Positions 1 through 8,710 of a stretch of DNA of 64,000 nt are shown piece after piece. Position 1 is the first letter of the stretch. Each line of letters opens with the position of its first letter. Under the pieces are notes generated by a model. The model worked only from the letters and a program-made list of their open reading frames with translations, was not told the DNA's origin and ran no database searches. The stretch comes from an uncultured Corynebacterium sp. (GTDB lineage: Bacteria; Actinomycetota; Actinomycetes; Mycobacteriales; Mycobacteriaceae), in the NCBI GenBank assembly GCA_946223355.1, contig CAMIPB010000006.1:1-64000 (forward strand). The letters are read 5' to 3'. The translations under genes and the position numbers were made by a program.

Positions 1-40
1 CGCCGAGGTTCTCAACGGCAGCGGTGAGGATCAGCTTCAT
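1..40 (-). CDS. rplI: 50S ribosomal protein L9, N-terminal fragment
   Basis: Only the first 13 codons are inside the window. They translate to MKLILTAAVENLG, the conserved start of bacterial L9, a protein of the large ribosomal subunit. The rest of the gene lies to the left of base 1. It is the third gene of the leftward rpsF-ssb-rplI cluster, an order common in actinobacteria (often with rpsR, which is absent here). The identification rests on a short peptide plus this context. Confidence 0.85.
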   Translation of the reverse strand, partial: MKLILTAAVENLG

Positions 41-125
41 GATCCCTGCCTTTCGTTGTTATGCCCGCGAGCTAAAATGCGCTGGCGGAAATGGGTTTAT
101 GGTGAGAAATGACAGGCTAATTACT

Positions 126-743
126 TTAGAACGGAGGCTCATCAGAACTGAAGTTTTGGCCAGCTTGTGGCGCAGAACCCCATGGATCATTTGCAGGCTG
201 ATTATTCTGCGGCTGTTGGTTCTGCTGCGGTTGTGCAGGGGCCTGGTTTCCACCGAAGCCACCCTGGTTTCCGCCGCCGAAGCCGCCTTGGTTTCCACCC
301 TGGTTGCCACCGAAGTTGGAATTATTTCCACCGCCGTAGTTATTGCCGCCACCAAAGTTGCCGTTGCCGCCCTCACGCGGGTTCCGGTTAACTTGAGCAG
401 TTGCATAACGCAGGGATGGTCCTACTTCATCAACTTCAATTTCAAATACAGTGCGGTTTTCACCTTCACGTGTTTGGAACGAACGCTGGCGTAGACGGCC
501 ATTGACCACGACACGCATGCCCTTGGTCAATGTTTCTGCTACGTTTTCAGCGACCTTATTCCACACGTTGCAGGTTAAGAACATGGCTTCGCCGTCTTCC
601 CACTGGTTCGTCTGTGGATTAAAGCGACGAGGTGTGGAAGCGACGCGGAAGTTGGCAACTGCCTTTCCCGCAGGGGTGAAACGAAGTTCAGGGTCAGCAA
701 CCACGTTGCCAACGAGAGTAATCGGAGTATCGCCCTGTGCCAT
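126..743 (-). CDS. ssb: Single-stranded DNA-binding protein
   Basis: SSB coats single-stranded DNA during replication, repair and recombination. Residues 1-110 form the OB fold, starting MAQGDTPITLVGNVVADPELR, with the usual WED and VNGRLRQRSF segments. Residues 120-195 are a flexible linker rich in Gly, Asn and Gln (repeated GGNQGG and GGGNN blocks). The last residues, SSDEPPF, are the acidic tip that binds partner proteins. Its 205 residues are within the family range, with a linker on the long side. It sits between rpsF and rplI on the same strand and is probably co-transcribed with both. Confidence 0.97.
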   Translation of the reverse strand: MAQGDTPITLVGNVVADPELRFTPAGKAVANFRVASTPRRFNPQTNQWEDGEAMFLTCNVWNKVAENVAETLTKGMRVVVNGRLRQRSFQTREGENRTVFEIEVDEVGPSLRYATAQVNRNPREGGNGNFGGGNNYGGGNNSNFGGNQGGNQGGFGGGNQGGFGGNQAPAQPQQNQQPQNNQPANDPWGSAPQAGQNFSSDEPPF

Positions 744-808
744 GATCTATCAGCCTTTCAATGAGTGCTTAAGTTCTGAAGTGTTTAACTTAGCTCCAGT
801 ATCCTTAA

Positions 809-1096
809 TTAGCTGTCGGTTCGCAGAACCTTGGTACGCAGGATGGTATCGCTCAAGTTCAGACGACGATCAAGCTCCTGTACGGATGCAGATTCACACA
901 CCAAGTTGGCGACGGCGTAAATGCCCTCTTCCTTCTTGTTGATTGGGTATGCAAGACGACGCTTGCCCCATACATCCAGGTTCTCAACCTTTCCGCCATC
1001 CTTGCGGACGATTTCCAGGTACTTGTCCAGGGACGGGGTTACGGTGCGCTCATCCTGGGTTGGATCCACAATGATCATAATTTCGTAGTGACGCAC
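809..1096 (-). CDS. rpsF: 30S ribosomal protein S6
   Basis: S6 is a small-subunit ribosomal protein. The product reads VRHYEIMIIVDPTQDERTV through ILRTKVLRTDS, about 95 residues, the normal actinobacterial length. I chose the GTG at 1096 because an AGGAGG at 1108-1113 lies 11 nt upstream. The GTG and ATG codons further upstream (1108 and 1105) overlap or almost touch that ribosome binding site, and homologues start at MRHYE. It is the first gene of the leftward rpsF-ssb-rplI unit. Confidence 0.95.
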   Translation of the reverse strand: MRHYEIMIIVDPTQDERTVTPSLDKYLEIVRKDGGKVENLDVWGKRRLAYPINKKEEGIYAVANLVCESASVQELDRRLNLSDTILRTKVLRTDS

Positions 1097-1219
1097 GGAC
1101 CTCATCACCTCCTATGGTCTAGTAAATTTTCGGCCACATCACCTTTGCGGATATGGCAGGAGGGTCGTTGCGTCAAGCAACCTAGTCAGACTACCCCACC
1201 CAGGGTGCTAAATAGAAAT

Positions 1220-1396
1220 CTATGCCGCGAAGAACACTGCACCTGTGACGGGAATAATTGTAAGGAACACGAAGGCTAACAAACCCAGCACAAGCGGAAC
1301 CCATCGCGGCTTATTACGCATGAAAGACCAATACGCTCCCAGCACGCACACAAACCCGAGAGCGATAGACCCTATTCCAATTATCGTGACGGTCAT
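1220..1396 (-). CDS. Small membrane protein coupled to the upstream glycosyltransferase
   Basis: A 58-residue ORF beginning MTVTIIGIGSIALGFVC. It has two strongly hydrophobic segments (about residues 3-24 and 33-57) joined by a basic loop, FMRNKPRW. Its ATG shares one base with the TGA of the upstream gene (TGATG, 1394-1398), the mark of translational coupling. I do not recognise a family. Position suggests a small partner of the GT87 enzyme, but that is inference. It is too short for many gene callers and may be missing from standard annotations. Confidence 0.6.
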   Translation of the reverse strand: MTVTIIGIGSIALGFVCVLGAYWSFMRNKPRWVPLVLGLLAFVFLTIIPVTGAVFFAA

Positions 1397-2880
1397 CAGG
1401 ACGCCAGCTCTTTAATTGCCCGCTGGCTATCGTCATGTGCGCTGCGCGCACTAAATGGGCCTGCCAGTGGATCCGCCCCACCATGAGCCTCACGAACCTT
1501 GTCCGCCGTCTTACCCAAAATCTGGCGGATAACAATGACTGCGAGCGCAATTAACAAGCCGTCGCGAACTAGCAACACGAGGTCAAGTAGCTCGCCGGGT
1601 ACACCTTTTTTATCCGCGCCCAACATGTGCCACATCAAAAGTGGCCAGACTAGTGTCTCCGTGAACATCCACGTCAAGAGCAGACGCCACCGTGGCACCG
1701 CCAAGACCGCGGGGATAATCAGCCAGATGGAGTACTGCGGTGACCACACTTTGTTGAAGATGAGGAAGGCCACAAGGATGAGGAACACCAATTCCGCAAC
1801 CCTCGGTGTATGAGGAGCTTTGAGGCCGAGGATGAGGATTCCTACACAGCAGGCCAAAAACGCGAACAACGTAAATGCATTGAGAATTTCCGGTGCGCCG
1901 TCTCCAGAATCAAAACCAGACCAACCCAACTCTCGGCTAGCCATGGCATAAATGGTGGTCCACTCCCATCCCCGTTCGGAATTCAAGCGGGAGAATTCCT
2001 TCCACGCATTTGGGTACAGGAGCATGATGGGCAGGTTCACTGCAAGCCAGGTCAGAATTGTCGCGACTGTTGCTTGTATGAAGGGTTGCCAGCGTCTACC
2101 TCGCCACGCAAGGACTAAAAATGCACCCACCAAAAACAGCGGCCACATCTTCGCAGCTGTGCCCAGCCCCAGCATCACTCCTGCGATCCACGGTTTCCTT
2201 TTGGCCATGGCATACAACCCGCCAATGGCGAAGAAGATGGACAAAATGTCCCAGTTGGAAAATGCGTGGACGATGACAATCGGGCTGGCAGCCACCAGGA
2301 AGGCATCCAGTTGGCGTGCACCCACCAAATCAGCCACCATGCGAATGGTCAGTACCCAAAAAACAGACAACACCAATGCGGTTAACCCGAAGTACCACCC
2401 TGCTTCTGGGACAGAGTGTTCGCCGAAAATGTCCAAGACTCCATAAGTGTTGCGTGCAATAAAACCCATGACTCCTTGGAATAGTCCCGATAAGACAGGA
2501 TATTCCATGTAACGGGTGAGATCGCCTTCTTGCCAACTGAAAGCGTAGACAAATCCAGGCTTGTCAAGACCGCGCCCGGCATATAGCGGGATTATGTCGT
2601 TGTAGCAAGCGGAAACCTGGGCTCTGTTTCCGGACCAGTCCAGGCTCACTACGCCGTCATCGCCGCGGTTACCCATCGTGCAATTCGCCTTAGACAAAAA
2701 ACCAAAGCTCAAAAACACAAACGTTGTAAACACCAGCGTGCGCAGATATGTCCACCATCCAGGCTGAACGGAAGCCGCATGGGTACCGATCGGGCCACCA
2801 AGGAAATCAATGAAGCCGCGGGCCACAGGATCTGGGGGAACCTGTGTCTCGCGGCTTGAAGTCTGATTTAGAGTATTCAC
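1396..2880 (-). CDS. GT87-type (DUF2029) polytopic membrane glycosyltransferase
   Basis: A 494-residue integral membrane protein with about ten predicted membrane segments from residue 45 onward and a polar N-terminus. The architecture, with periplasmic residues such as YFGLTALVLSVFW and the LGTAAKMWPLFLVGAF stretch, fits the GT-C superfamily family GT87/DUF2029. In Corynebacterineae that family contains polyprenol-phosphate-mannose-dependent mannosyltransferases of lipomannan and arabinogalactan synthesis. The acceptor here cannot be read from sequence. It lies just downstream of the class A PBP gene (22-bp gap) and is coupled to a 58-residue membrane protein. This fits an envelope-biogenesis operon. 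Confidence 0.8.
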   Translation of the reverse strand: MNTLNQTSSRETQVPPDPVARGFIDFLGGPIGTHAASVQPGWWTYLRTLVFTTFVFLSFGFLSKANCTMGNRGDDGVVSLDWSGNRAQVSACYNDIIPLYAGRGLDKPGFVYAFSWQEGDLTRYMEYPVLSGLFQGVMGFIARNTYGVLDIFGEHSVPEAGWYFGLTALVLSVFWVLTIRMVADLVGARQLDAFLVAASPIVIVHAFSNWDILSIFFAIGGLYAMAKRKPWIAGVMLGLGTAAKMWPLFLVGAFLVLAWRGRRWQPFIQATVATILTWLAVNLPIMLLYPNAWKEFSRLNSERGWEWTTIYAMASRELGWSGFDSGDGAPEILNAFTLFAFLACCVGILILGLKAPHTPRVAELVFLILVAFLIFNKVWSPQYSIWLIIPAVLAVPRWRLLLTWMFTETLVWPLLMWHMLGADKKGVPGELLDLVLLVRDGLLIALAVIVIRQILGKTADKVREAHGGADPLAGPFSARSAHDDSQRAIKELAS

Positions 2881-2902
2881 CTAACTAACATTACTTCAAA
2901 TC

Positions 2903-5242
2903 TTACTGAAGTAAATCGTTAATCAAGTCTTCCAGATCTGGGGCTGGAGGAGGGGCGGGGCGTCCCCCACCACCGGAGTTACCGCCACCGGAGTTGCCAC
3001 CGCCAGAGTTACCGCCGCCAGAGTTGCCACCACCGGAATTACCTCCGCCAGAGTTACCGCCGCCAGAATTACCACCGCCGGAATTTCCACCGCCAGAGTT
3101 ACCTCCGCCAGAGTTGCCACGGTTGGAATTTCCACGCTCAGGAGCGGGCGCTTCCTCATCTGGGGCTTCTTCCGCTGGAGCTGGAGCTGGATCTTCCTCA
3201 GCAGGAGCTGCGGGTTGTTCAACGTAAGTAGGGTCCACGTAGCCACCACCGTAACTACCAGTGCCGTACCGAACAGGAATTGCTGGCTCAAACGGAATCA
3301 TTTCTTGGCCCGCCAAAGCGTTGTCCAGTGTCTGCTTCCAAATTTGAGTTGGAGACTGGGAACCGTACATGATGCCGCCCCACTCGTTGAAAATTGCGGA
3401 CTTGTTGTCAGCCGTACCCACCCACACTGCAGAAGCGAGTTGTGGTGTAGAGCCAACCATCCACGCATCACGGTTGTTGCCTGTGTCACCAAGTTGTGAG
3501 GTACCAGTCTTCGCTGCGGACTCGCGGCCGTCGGCAAGCGCACCGTTGGAGTATGCAGCAATAGGTTTCATTGCTTCCAAGACATTGCCTGCCACCTGTG
3601 CAGATACGCGGCGCTGGCCAGCTGGTTCCTCACGTTCAAAGAGAACGTCACCGTTGACGGTTTCCACCTTTTGCACAAAGTGGGTTTCATGCCACACGCC
3701 CTTATTAGTAAGTGTTGCCATCGCGGTTGCCATATCCACGGGACGTGAAGGGTACTGTCCCAAAACGATGCCCTCGTAAGGAGGTTTACCGTTTTCGGTC
3801 AACGTCTTTTCAATTGACGGCAAGGATGGCGCGACACCGAGCGCATGCGCCATGTCGGCGGTGTCCTGCATCTTATTTTTCAGGTCATCCTGCAAACGAA
3901 TAAAGGAAGTGTTGTGTGACCACTTGAGTGCTTCCTTAATGGAGCAGAAACCACAGTCGTAGCCTTCCACATTTTGCACTGGAATATTGCCGGGCAATGT
4001 CACAGGAGCAGAAGAATATCCCGTGTCTAAGGAGATTCCCTGTTGGAGTGCAGCAGCAAGTGTCATGATTTTGAACGTGGAACCAGTCTGCATTGGGGCG
4101 TTAGCATAATCCCAGCCTCCGGCATCATTGCCGCCGTAGTAACCGCGCACTGCACCAGTAGCAGGGTCAATGCTTACTGACGCCGCTCGTGCGTCTTCCT
4201 GCAGCCTAGAGAGATTGCCGTCAACTGCATCCAAGGTGGCATTTTGGACGTTCATATCGATGGTCGTGGTGATTTGCAGGCCACGGTTTGTTACGTCATC
4301 TTCAGTAATACCGATGTGCTCAAGCTCATCAATCACGCGGTTTTTAATGAGGCCATTTGGACCAGTCGCTTCCGTGTACGCGGAGTACTTGGCCGGGTTA
4401 CGAGTCTGCGGGAATTTCTGTTTAGCACGCTCCTCCTGGGTAATTGCACCCATCTCCACAAGTCCATCCATGACGTAATTCCAACGCGCAACAGAACGTT
4501 CCTTGTTTGCCCATGGATCAAGCTGAGAAGGGGTCTGGATTAGTGCTGCCAGCAATGCGCCTTCGCTAACGGAAAGCTTTTTGGCTGGCTTTTTGAAATA
4601 AGCCTGCGAGGCAGCTTCAATGCCGTATGCGTTACGGCCAAAGTAGACGGTGTTGAGGTAGGCGTTAAGGATTTGTTCCTTTGACCATTCATTGGTCATT
4701 TTCACTGAATAGACAAGTTCACGCAGTTTACGTTCATAAGAACGCTCGTCTCCCACGAGAGTGTTCTTCACGTACTGCTGAGTAATAGTCGAGCCACCAC
4801 CCGCGGAGTCATTGCCAGTGAGCTGGCCTATGGCAGCTCGAGCAAAACCGGTGACTGAGAAGCCGCTATTGGTCCAAAACTCGCGATCCTCTGCGGCCAA
4901 CACGGCGGTTTCCACATGGTCTGGGACTGCGTCAAGGTCAATCTGCCTGCGGTTACCCTCTGGCGGCACCAAACGGGCCAACTCAGTCTTTCCGTCGCTG
5001 GCAAAAATAGTTGAAATCTGGGCGTTAGTTAATTCACTAGGTTCAGGAACAACCGCGCGCGAATAGGCGATGGTAAAGAGAGTTGCAGGTACTGCAACCA
5101 TGATGATCGCAACAACCAGGAAGGCAGCTAAGCAGCCTAAACCACGTTTGTTTTTGCTGTTCTTCCTGTGCGATCGACGCTGTGGCTCAGCCCTTTTGGA
5201 TGGGACTTTGGACGCACCAGCACCCATTTCTTGCTCACTCAA
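2903..5242 (-). CDS. mrcB: Bifunctional class A penicillin-binding protein
   Basis: A peptidoglycan glycosyltransferase and DD-transpeptidase acting outside the membrane. Numbered from the TTG at 5242, there is a basic cytoplasmic tail and one membrane helix (about 35-60). The GT51 domain follows, with catalytic Glu in EDREFW (about 118) and GGSTITQQY. The transpeptidase has STFK (Ser about 388), SHN (about 442) and KTGTS (about 578). The tail is Pro/Glu-rich, then about ten GGGNS units, then a short acidic end. I prefer the TTG start because GAGAGG lies 9 nt upstream; ATG at 5227 is possible. Gene order matches the region holding mrcB in C. glutamicum, the basis for the symbol. Confidence 0.9.
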   Translation of the reverse strand: MSEQEMGAGASKVPSKRAEPQRRSHRKNSKNKRGLGCLAAFLVVAIIMVAVPATLFTIAYSRAVVPEPSELTNAQISTIFASDGKTELARLVPPEGNRRQIDLDAVPDHVETAVLAAEDREFWTNSGFSVTGFARAAIGQLTGNDSAGGGSTITQQYVKNTLVGDERSYERKLRELVYSVKMTNEWSKEQILNAYLNTVYFGRNAYGIEAASQAYFKKPAKKLSVSEGALLAALIQTPSQLDPWANKERSVARWNYVMDGLVEMGAITQEERAKQKFPQTRNPAKYSAYTEATGPNGLIKNRVIDELEHIGITEDDVTNRGLQITTTIDMNVQNATLDAVDGNLSRLQEDARAASVSIDPATGAVRGYYGGNDAGGWDYANAPMQTGSTFKIMTLAAALQQGISLDTGYSSAPVTLPGNIPVQNVEGYDCGFCSIKEALKWSHNTSFIRLQDDLKNKMQDTADMAHALGVAPSLPSIEKTLTENGKPPYEGIVLGQYPSRPVDMATAMATLTNKGVWHETHFVQKVETVNGDVLFEREEPAGQRRVSAQVAGNVLEAMKPIAAYSNGALADGRESAAKTGTSQLGDTGNNRDAWMVGSTPQLASAVWVGTADNKSAIFNEWGGIMYGSQSPTQIWKQTLDNALAGQEMIPFEPAIPVRYGTGSYGGGYVDPTYVEQPAAPAEEDPAPAPAEEAPDEEAPAPERGNSNRGNSGGGNSGGGNSGGGNSGGGNSGGGNSGGGNSGGGNSGGGNSGGGNSGGGGRPAPPPAPDLEDLINDLLQ
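2974..3123 (-). repeat. Coding tandem repeat, about ten 15-bp units (GGGNS)
   Basis: Inside the 3' end of the PBP gene a 15-bp unit is repeated about ten times, each encoding Gly-Gly-Gly-Asn-Ser. Units differ at third codon positions (GCC/ACC/TCC, GAA/GAG/AGA on the plus strand), so protein-level selection is likely. Such tracts are prone to copy-number change. The tail would be an extracellular, flexible, wall-spanning linker. Confidence 0.85.
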
Positions 5243-5391
5243 TGAAATTAACCTCTCAACAAGGTACGAGGAAATGTACAACTCTTATTTGGCAGAATAC
5301 TGCGCCTTTACGGGTTTAAGAAACCATTTCACGTAATTCTCCGCTACTTCTTAACTATTCTTCTCATTTATAGAGTCCTACGGGTGGCGTG

Positions 5392-5763
5392 TTACTGATG
5401 AGCGGTTGCTGTTTGCAGAAGGTAGTTCCAGCCACATTGGGTACACACTTCCACGTGGTGAACAGTAAAAATTATGCCTTCTGCAATAAAGTCTGCGATT
5501 TCTTCTTCGCTCCGCGCTGAGCCTGCGCGCCGCCCGAGACTCTCCCCGTAAACCCAGCGCGTCAGTTTCATGTCATCGTTATCACACACCGGGCAGGAAC
5601 GATTCGCAGGTGTTCCATGATGTTTTGCCGCCGCACGGAGAAGAAAATCCGCGTCACACACTTCATCGTGCATGATTGCCCCGGACCGCAGGGCGCGCAG
5701 TGCTGATGCCCGTTCCCATTCATGTGACACAACCTGGGAGTAAGTAGCTGGTGACTGCTTCAC
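5392..5763 (-). CDS. DUF5318 family protein
   Basis: A 123-residue protein starting at the GTG at 5763 (VKQSPATYSQVV), chosen because GGAGAGGA lies just upstream; the longer frame to 5805 has no better site. Two Cys pairs, CPVCD (about 59-63) and CTQCGW (about 109-114), look like a zinc ribbon. The family DUF5318 is a small actinobacterial group of unknown function. It sits divergently from ino1 across a 180-bp gap, the same neighbourhood as in other corynebacteria. Confidence 0.8.
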   Translation of the reverse strand: MKQSPATYSQVVSHEWERASALRALRSGAIMHDEVCDADFLLRAAAKHHGTPANRSCPVCDNDDMKLTRWVYGESLGRRAGSARSEEEIADFIAEGIIFTVHHVEVCTQCGWNYLLQTATAHQ

Positions 5764-5945
5764 GTCCTCTCCTCCCCTTCTGAATCGGTTTACTTTATCG
5801 ATCAACCTGTTTTAGCTGCGTTTATTCCCTATTATTTTGGGCCAAGTATTCGTATCCTCAAGAGTCGGTCAACAACTATTCGTGTGACCATCACCGTGCG
5901 CAGGCAATGACGCGCACCAACAACTTTTAAGGATAGTGAACCATC

Positions 5946-7043
5946 ATGAATAATCCGCAGTCTTCGAAGGTGAAGGTAGCCATTGTTGGCGTTGGTAACT
6001 GCGCAACGTCCCTTATCCAGGGCGTCGAGTACTACAAAGATGCGGCTCTAGACCAGAAGATCCCTGGTCTTATGCACGCCAAACTAGGTCAGTACCACGT
6101 AGGCGATGTGGAATTTGTGGCTGCTTTTGACGTCGATGATGCCAAGGTAGGAAACGACCTTTCGGAAGCAATTCAGGCACCGACCATTTGCACTATCAAC
6201 ATCGCTGAGGTCCCACACACCGGTGTTACGGTTCAACGTGGCCACACCCTCGACGGCTTGGGCACGCATTATCAGCACACCATTGATGAGTCTGGCGCTG
6301 AGCCTGTCGACGTCGCGCAGGCCTTGCGCGACTCCGGGGCTGAGGTCGTGGTCTCCTATTTGCCTGTGGGCTCTGAAGAAGCGGATAAGTTCTATGCCCA
6401 AGCAGCGATTGACGCAGGATGCGCGTTTGTCAATGCTCTGCCTGTATTTATCGCTTCCGATCCCAAATGGGCTCAAAAGTTCATGGACGCTGGACTGCCT
6501 ATTGTTGGAGATGACATCAAGTCTCAGGTTGGCGCGACCATCACCCACCGCGTCATGGCCAAGCTATTTGAGGATCGTGGTGTGCGTTTAGAACGGACGA
6601 TGCAGCTCAACGTCGGCGGCAACATGGACTTCAAGAACATGTTGGACCGTACCCGCTTGGAGTCCAAGAAGATTTCCAAGACTCAGGCTGTCACCTCCAA
6701 CCTGACGGATGGTCCACTTGCGGGCAAAAAGGAAGACCGCAATGTACATATCGGCCCCTCGGACTATGTGGAATGGCTCGATGATCGCAAATGGGCATAT
6801 GTCCGCTTGGAGGGCTCCGCGTTCGGTGAGGTTCCGCTCAATCTGGAGTACAAGCTGGAAGTCTGGGATTCCCCAAACTCGGCAGGTATCATCATCGATG
6901 CGATACGTGCAGCAAAAATTGCACTGGATAAAAACATTGCAGGCCCTGTGCTTCCTGCCTGCGCATACCTCATGAAGTCCCCTCCTGAGCAGATGCCGGA
7001 TGACAAGGCGCGCGAGGCACTTGAAGGGTTCATCACTACTTAG
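5946..7043 (+). CDS. ino1: Inositol-3-phosphate synthase
   Basis: Converts glucose 6-phosphate to 1L-myo-inositol 1-phosphate using bound NAD. This is the first step towards phosphatidylinositol, lipomannan and mycothiol in Corynebacterineae. At 365 residues it is the short prokaryotic form. The N-terminal Rossmann motif is VAIVGVGNCATSLIQG (residues 11-26), followed by the conserved D-D-K-S-Q-V-G-A-T region and NVGGNMDFKN. AAGGA precedes the ATG by 11 nt. In C. glutamicum ino1 is activated by the LacI-type regulator IpsA; I did not identify its site here. Confidence 0.95.
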   Translation: MNNPQSSKVKVAIVGVGNCATSLIQGVEYYKDAALDQKIPGLMHAKLGQYHVGDVEFVAAFDVDDAKVGNDLSEAIQAPTICTINIAEVPHTGVTVQRGHTLDGLGTHYQHTIDESGAEPVDVAQALRDSGAEVVVSYLPVGSEEADKFYAQAAIDAGCAFVNALPVFIASDPKWAQKFMDAGLPIVGDDIKSQVGATITHRVMAKLFEDRGVRLERTMQLNVGGNMDFKNMLDRTRLESKKISKTQAVTSNLTDGPLAGKKEDRNVHIGPSDYVEWLDDRKWAYVRLEGSAFGEVPLNLEYKLEVWDSPNSAGIIIDAIRAAKIALDKNIAGPVLPACAYLMKSPPEQMPDDKAREALEGFITT

Positions 7044-7070
7044 CAATACAAAAGTGTTTTAATTGGAGTC

Positions 7071-7577
7071 ATGAGCAAAAATATTTCTGGCGCCAATAAA
7101 TCTGCACCAACGCCACCTACCTCTCAGGAGGAGTCGATGCGGATTGCTTCGAAGATCCAGCCATCGCTCAATAAGCTGATGGTGATCTTCCAACGCACCA
7201 CCGAGGGATCGACACTTACTTCCTCTCAGGTGTCCATCATGAACCGCCTGAAGGAAGAAGGCGCTTGCCGCATCAGCCATGTGGCCAACATGGAACTCAT
7301 ACGCATGCCCACCGCGTCAAACGCACTTCTTCAGCTAGAAAAGCGCAACTTGGTCTCTCGTATCCGCGATCAAGACGATCGCCGAGGCGTTAAGGTCACG
7401 CTCACCAAGGAAGGCGAAAAGGAATTAGCCAAGGTAGCAAAACAGCGTTCTGAAGCACTTGCACGCATCATTCAATGGCTTGACGCGGAGCATATCGAAA
7501 CCGCCGAGAAATTAGCGGAACTTATCAACGAGTTAGCGCATATCTACCGCCCGATTCAAGCCATCCCCGATTCCTAG
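7071..7577 (+). CDS. MarR-family transcriptional regulator
   Basis: A dimeric winged-helix regulator. The HTH runs through SSQVSIMNRLKEEGACRISHVANMELIRMPTASNALLQLEKRNLV, and the wing is RIRDQDDRRGVKVTLT, the classic MarR DxDxR signature. The start is uncertain: ATG 7071 gives 168 residues with only GGAG two bases away. ATG 7137 gives 146 residues with a good AGGAGG five bases upstream and keeps the whole domain. The gene lies between ino1 and a universal stress gene, as does MalR (cg3315) in C. glutamicum, an envelope and stress regulator. Orthology is inferred from this order. Confidence 0.88.
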   Translation: MSKNISGANKSAPTPPTSQEESMRIASKIQPSLNKLMVIFQRTTEGSTLTSSQVSIMNRLKEEGACRISHVANMELIRMPTASNALLQLEKRNLVSRIRDQDDRRGVKVTLTKEGEKELAKVAKQRSEALARIIQWLDAEHIETAEKLAELINELAHIYRPIQAIPDS

Positions 7578-7698
7578 AATTGGCCGACTGCTCACCTCAC
7601 CTGCGAATTAAACTCAGGCAACGATAGTCAAACAAATAGTTAACAGTCTTAATATTTTACGTTAACCACTCATGTACTAAGCTGTTGTTTGACTAATT

Positions 7699-8688
7699 AT
7701 GCCCAAAAAATCCACTCACCTTTCACAAATGGCTCTGGAAGAACGCGCCGCCCCAGACGTCATTCGCATTCTCATTGCGTGGAGCCCGTCCAGCACGGGT
7801 ACAGAGGCTATCCAATATGCAGCCTGGCTAGCCAAAACTGCGCATGTTCAAGTCCGGGTGATTTCCACAATCACCCAACCATGGACTACAACGAGTTTGA
7901 CCAAACTCGGGGGCAAGTACAAAAAGTGGTTCAAGAAAGAAGCTGAGGCCTGCGCTAAGGCGGTCAAAGCCGAGCTTAGCGCCGCGGGTCTGGACAAAGC
8001 TTCGTGGGACAGTGATGTTTCTCTGCTTATCGACGGCGCCTCGAAGGCCAACGTTTTGACAGTTGCGGCGCAGGAATTCAACGCGGATGTTATTTTGCTT
8101 GGCTCAAGCGCAGCCTCGCCTAAAAGCCGTTTTCTCGCAGGCACCACTGCGGATGCTCTCATGCACTCTTCGCCAATACCGCTGGGTCTGGCGCCTCGCG
8201 CCGCAAAGCTGTCCAAGCACGGTATCACCCGCGTCAACTTTGCTTTCGTGGAAGAACCCAGCGCCGATATGGATCCTTCCAAGGTACTGGCCCTTCGCCT
8301 GGCCGCAATTAAGGCGAAAACATGGAACATCCCACTGCGAATCGTTGCTTTTTCTGCCTCAGGCCTCATGAACACGCCCACCGGCAACCTCGACGTATCC
8401 AAGGAACTCACCTCTCACTGGCGAGAGACCTCCCTCGCTCTGCTGGATATCGCCAGCGATTTCGTGCTCGACGAGTTCCCGGATCTCGCGGTAGAAACTG
8501 ACGTGGGCTCCGGTAATGGCTGGGCAGGCGCAGTTGACGCGTTGAAGTGGAAAAAGGGCGATCTACTCTGCCTTGGCTCTACGCCACTGAGCCCTTTTGA
8601 GCGAGTTTTCTTGGGTTCCACAACCTCAGAACTGCTTCCACACCTGCGGGTTCCTGTTGTTATTTATCCAGCGGTCCCTGCAGAGTAG
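7699..8688 (+). CDS. Universal stress protein with two Usp domains
   Basis: A 329-residue protein with two tandem Usp (UspA-type) domains. The first (about 22-165) ends in LLGSSAASPKSRFLAGTTADALMH. The second (about 175-327) ends in LGSTPLSPFERVFLGSTTSELL. Both end segments resemble the glycine-rich nucleotide-binding stretch of ATP-binding Usp proteins, though neither is a perfect match. These proteins help cells survive starvation or stress; the exact role is unknown. No clear ribosome binding site precedes ATG 7699; the next in-frame ATG is 7729. It follows the MarR gene on the same strand after 120 bp. Confidence 0.85.
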   Translation: MPKKSTHLSQMALEERAAPDVIRILIAWSPSSTGTEAIQYAAWLAKTAHVQVRVISTITQPWTTTSLTKLGGKYKKWFKKEAEACAKAVKAELSAAGLDKASWDSDVSLLIDGASKANVLTVAAQEFNADVILLGSSAASPKSRFLAGTTADALMHSSPIPLGLAPRAAKLSKHGITRVNFAFVEEPSADMDPSKVLALRLAAIKAKTWNIPLRIVAFSASGLMNTPTGNLDVSKELTSHWRETSLALLDIASDFVLDEFPDLAVETDVGSGNGWAGAVDALKWKKGDLLCLGSTPLSPFERVFLGSTTSELLPHLRVPVVIYPAVPAE

Positions 8689-8710
8689 CTTGAGCGCTAA
8701 GATAGGCACC

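Noticed and set aside
59..494. Long open frames on both strands across ssb
   Set aside because: They are shadows of the repetitive Gly/Asn linker codons of ssb; no start signal or family.
2974..3123. Possible CRISPR or direct-repeat array
   Set aside because: The 15-bp units are contiguous, have no spacers and lie in frame in a coding sequence.
2923..3291. Overlapping frame with TLAEVTLAV-like repeats, and a Pro-rich frame PPPELPPPE on the other strand
   Set aside because: Both are out-of-frame readings of the 15-bp GGGNS repeat of the PBP gene.
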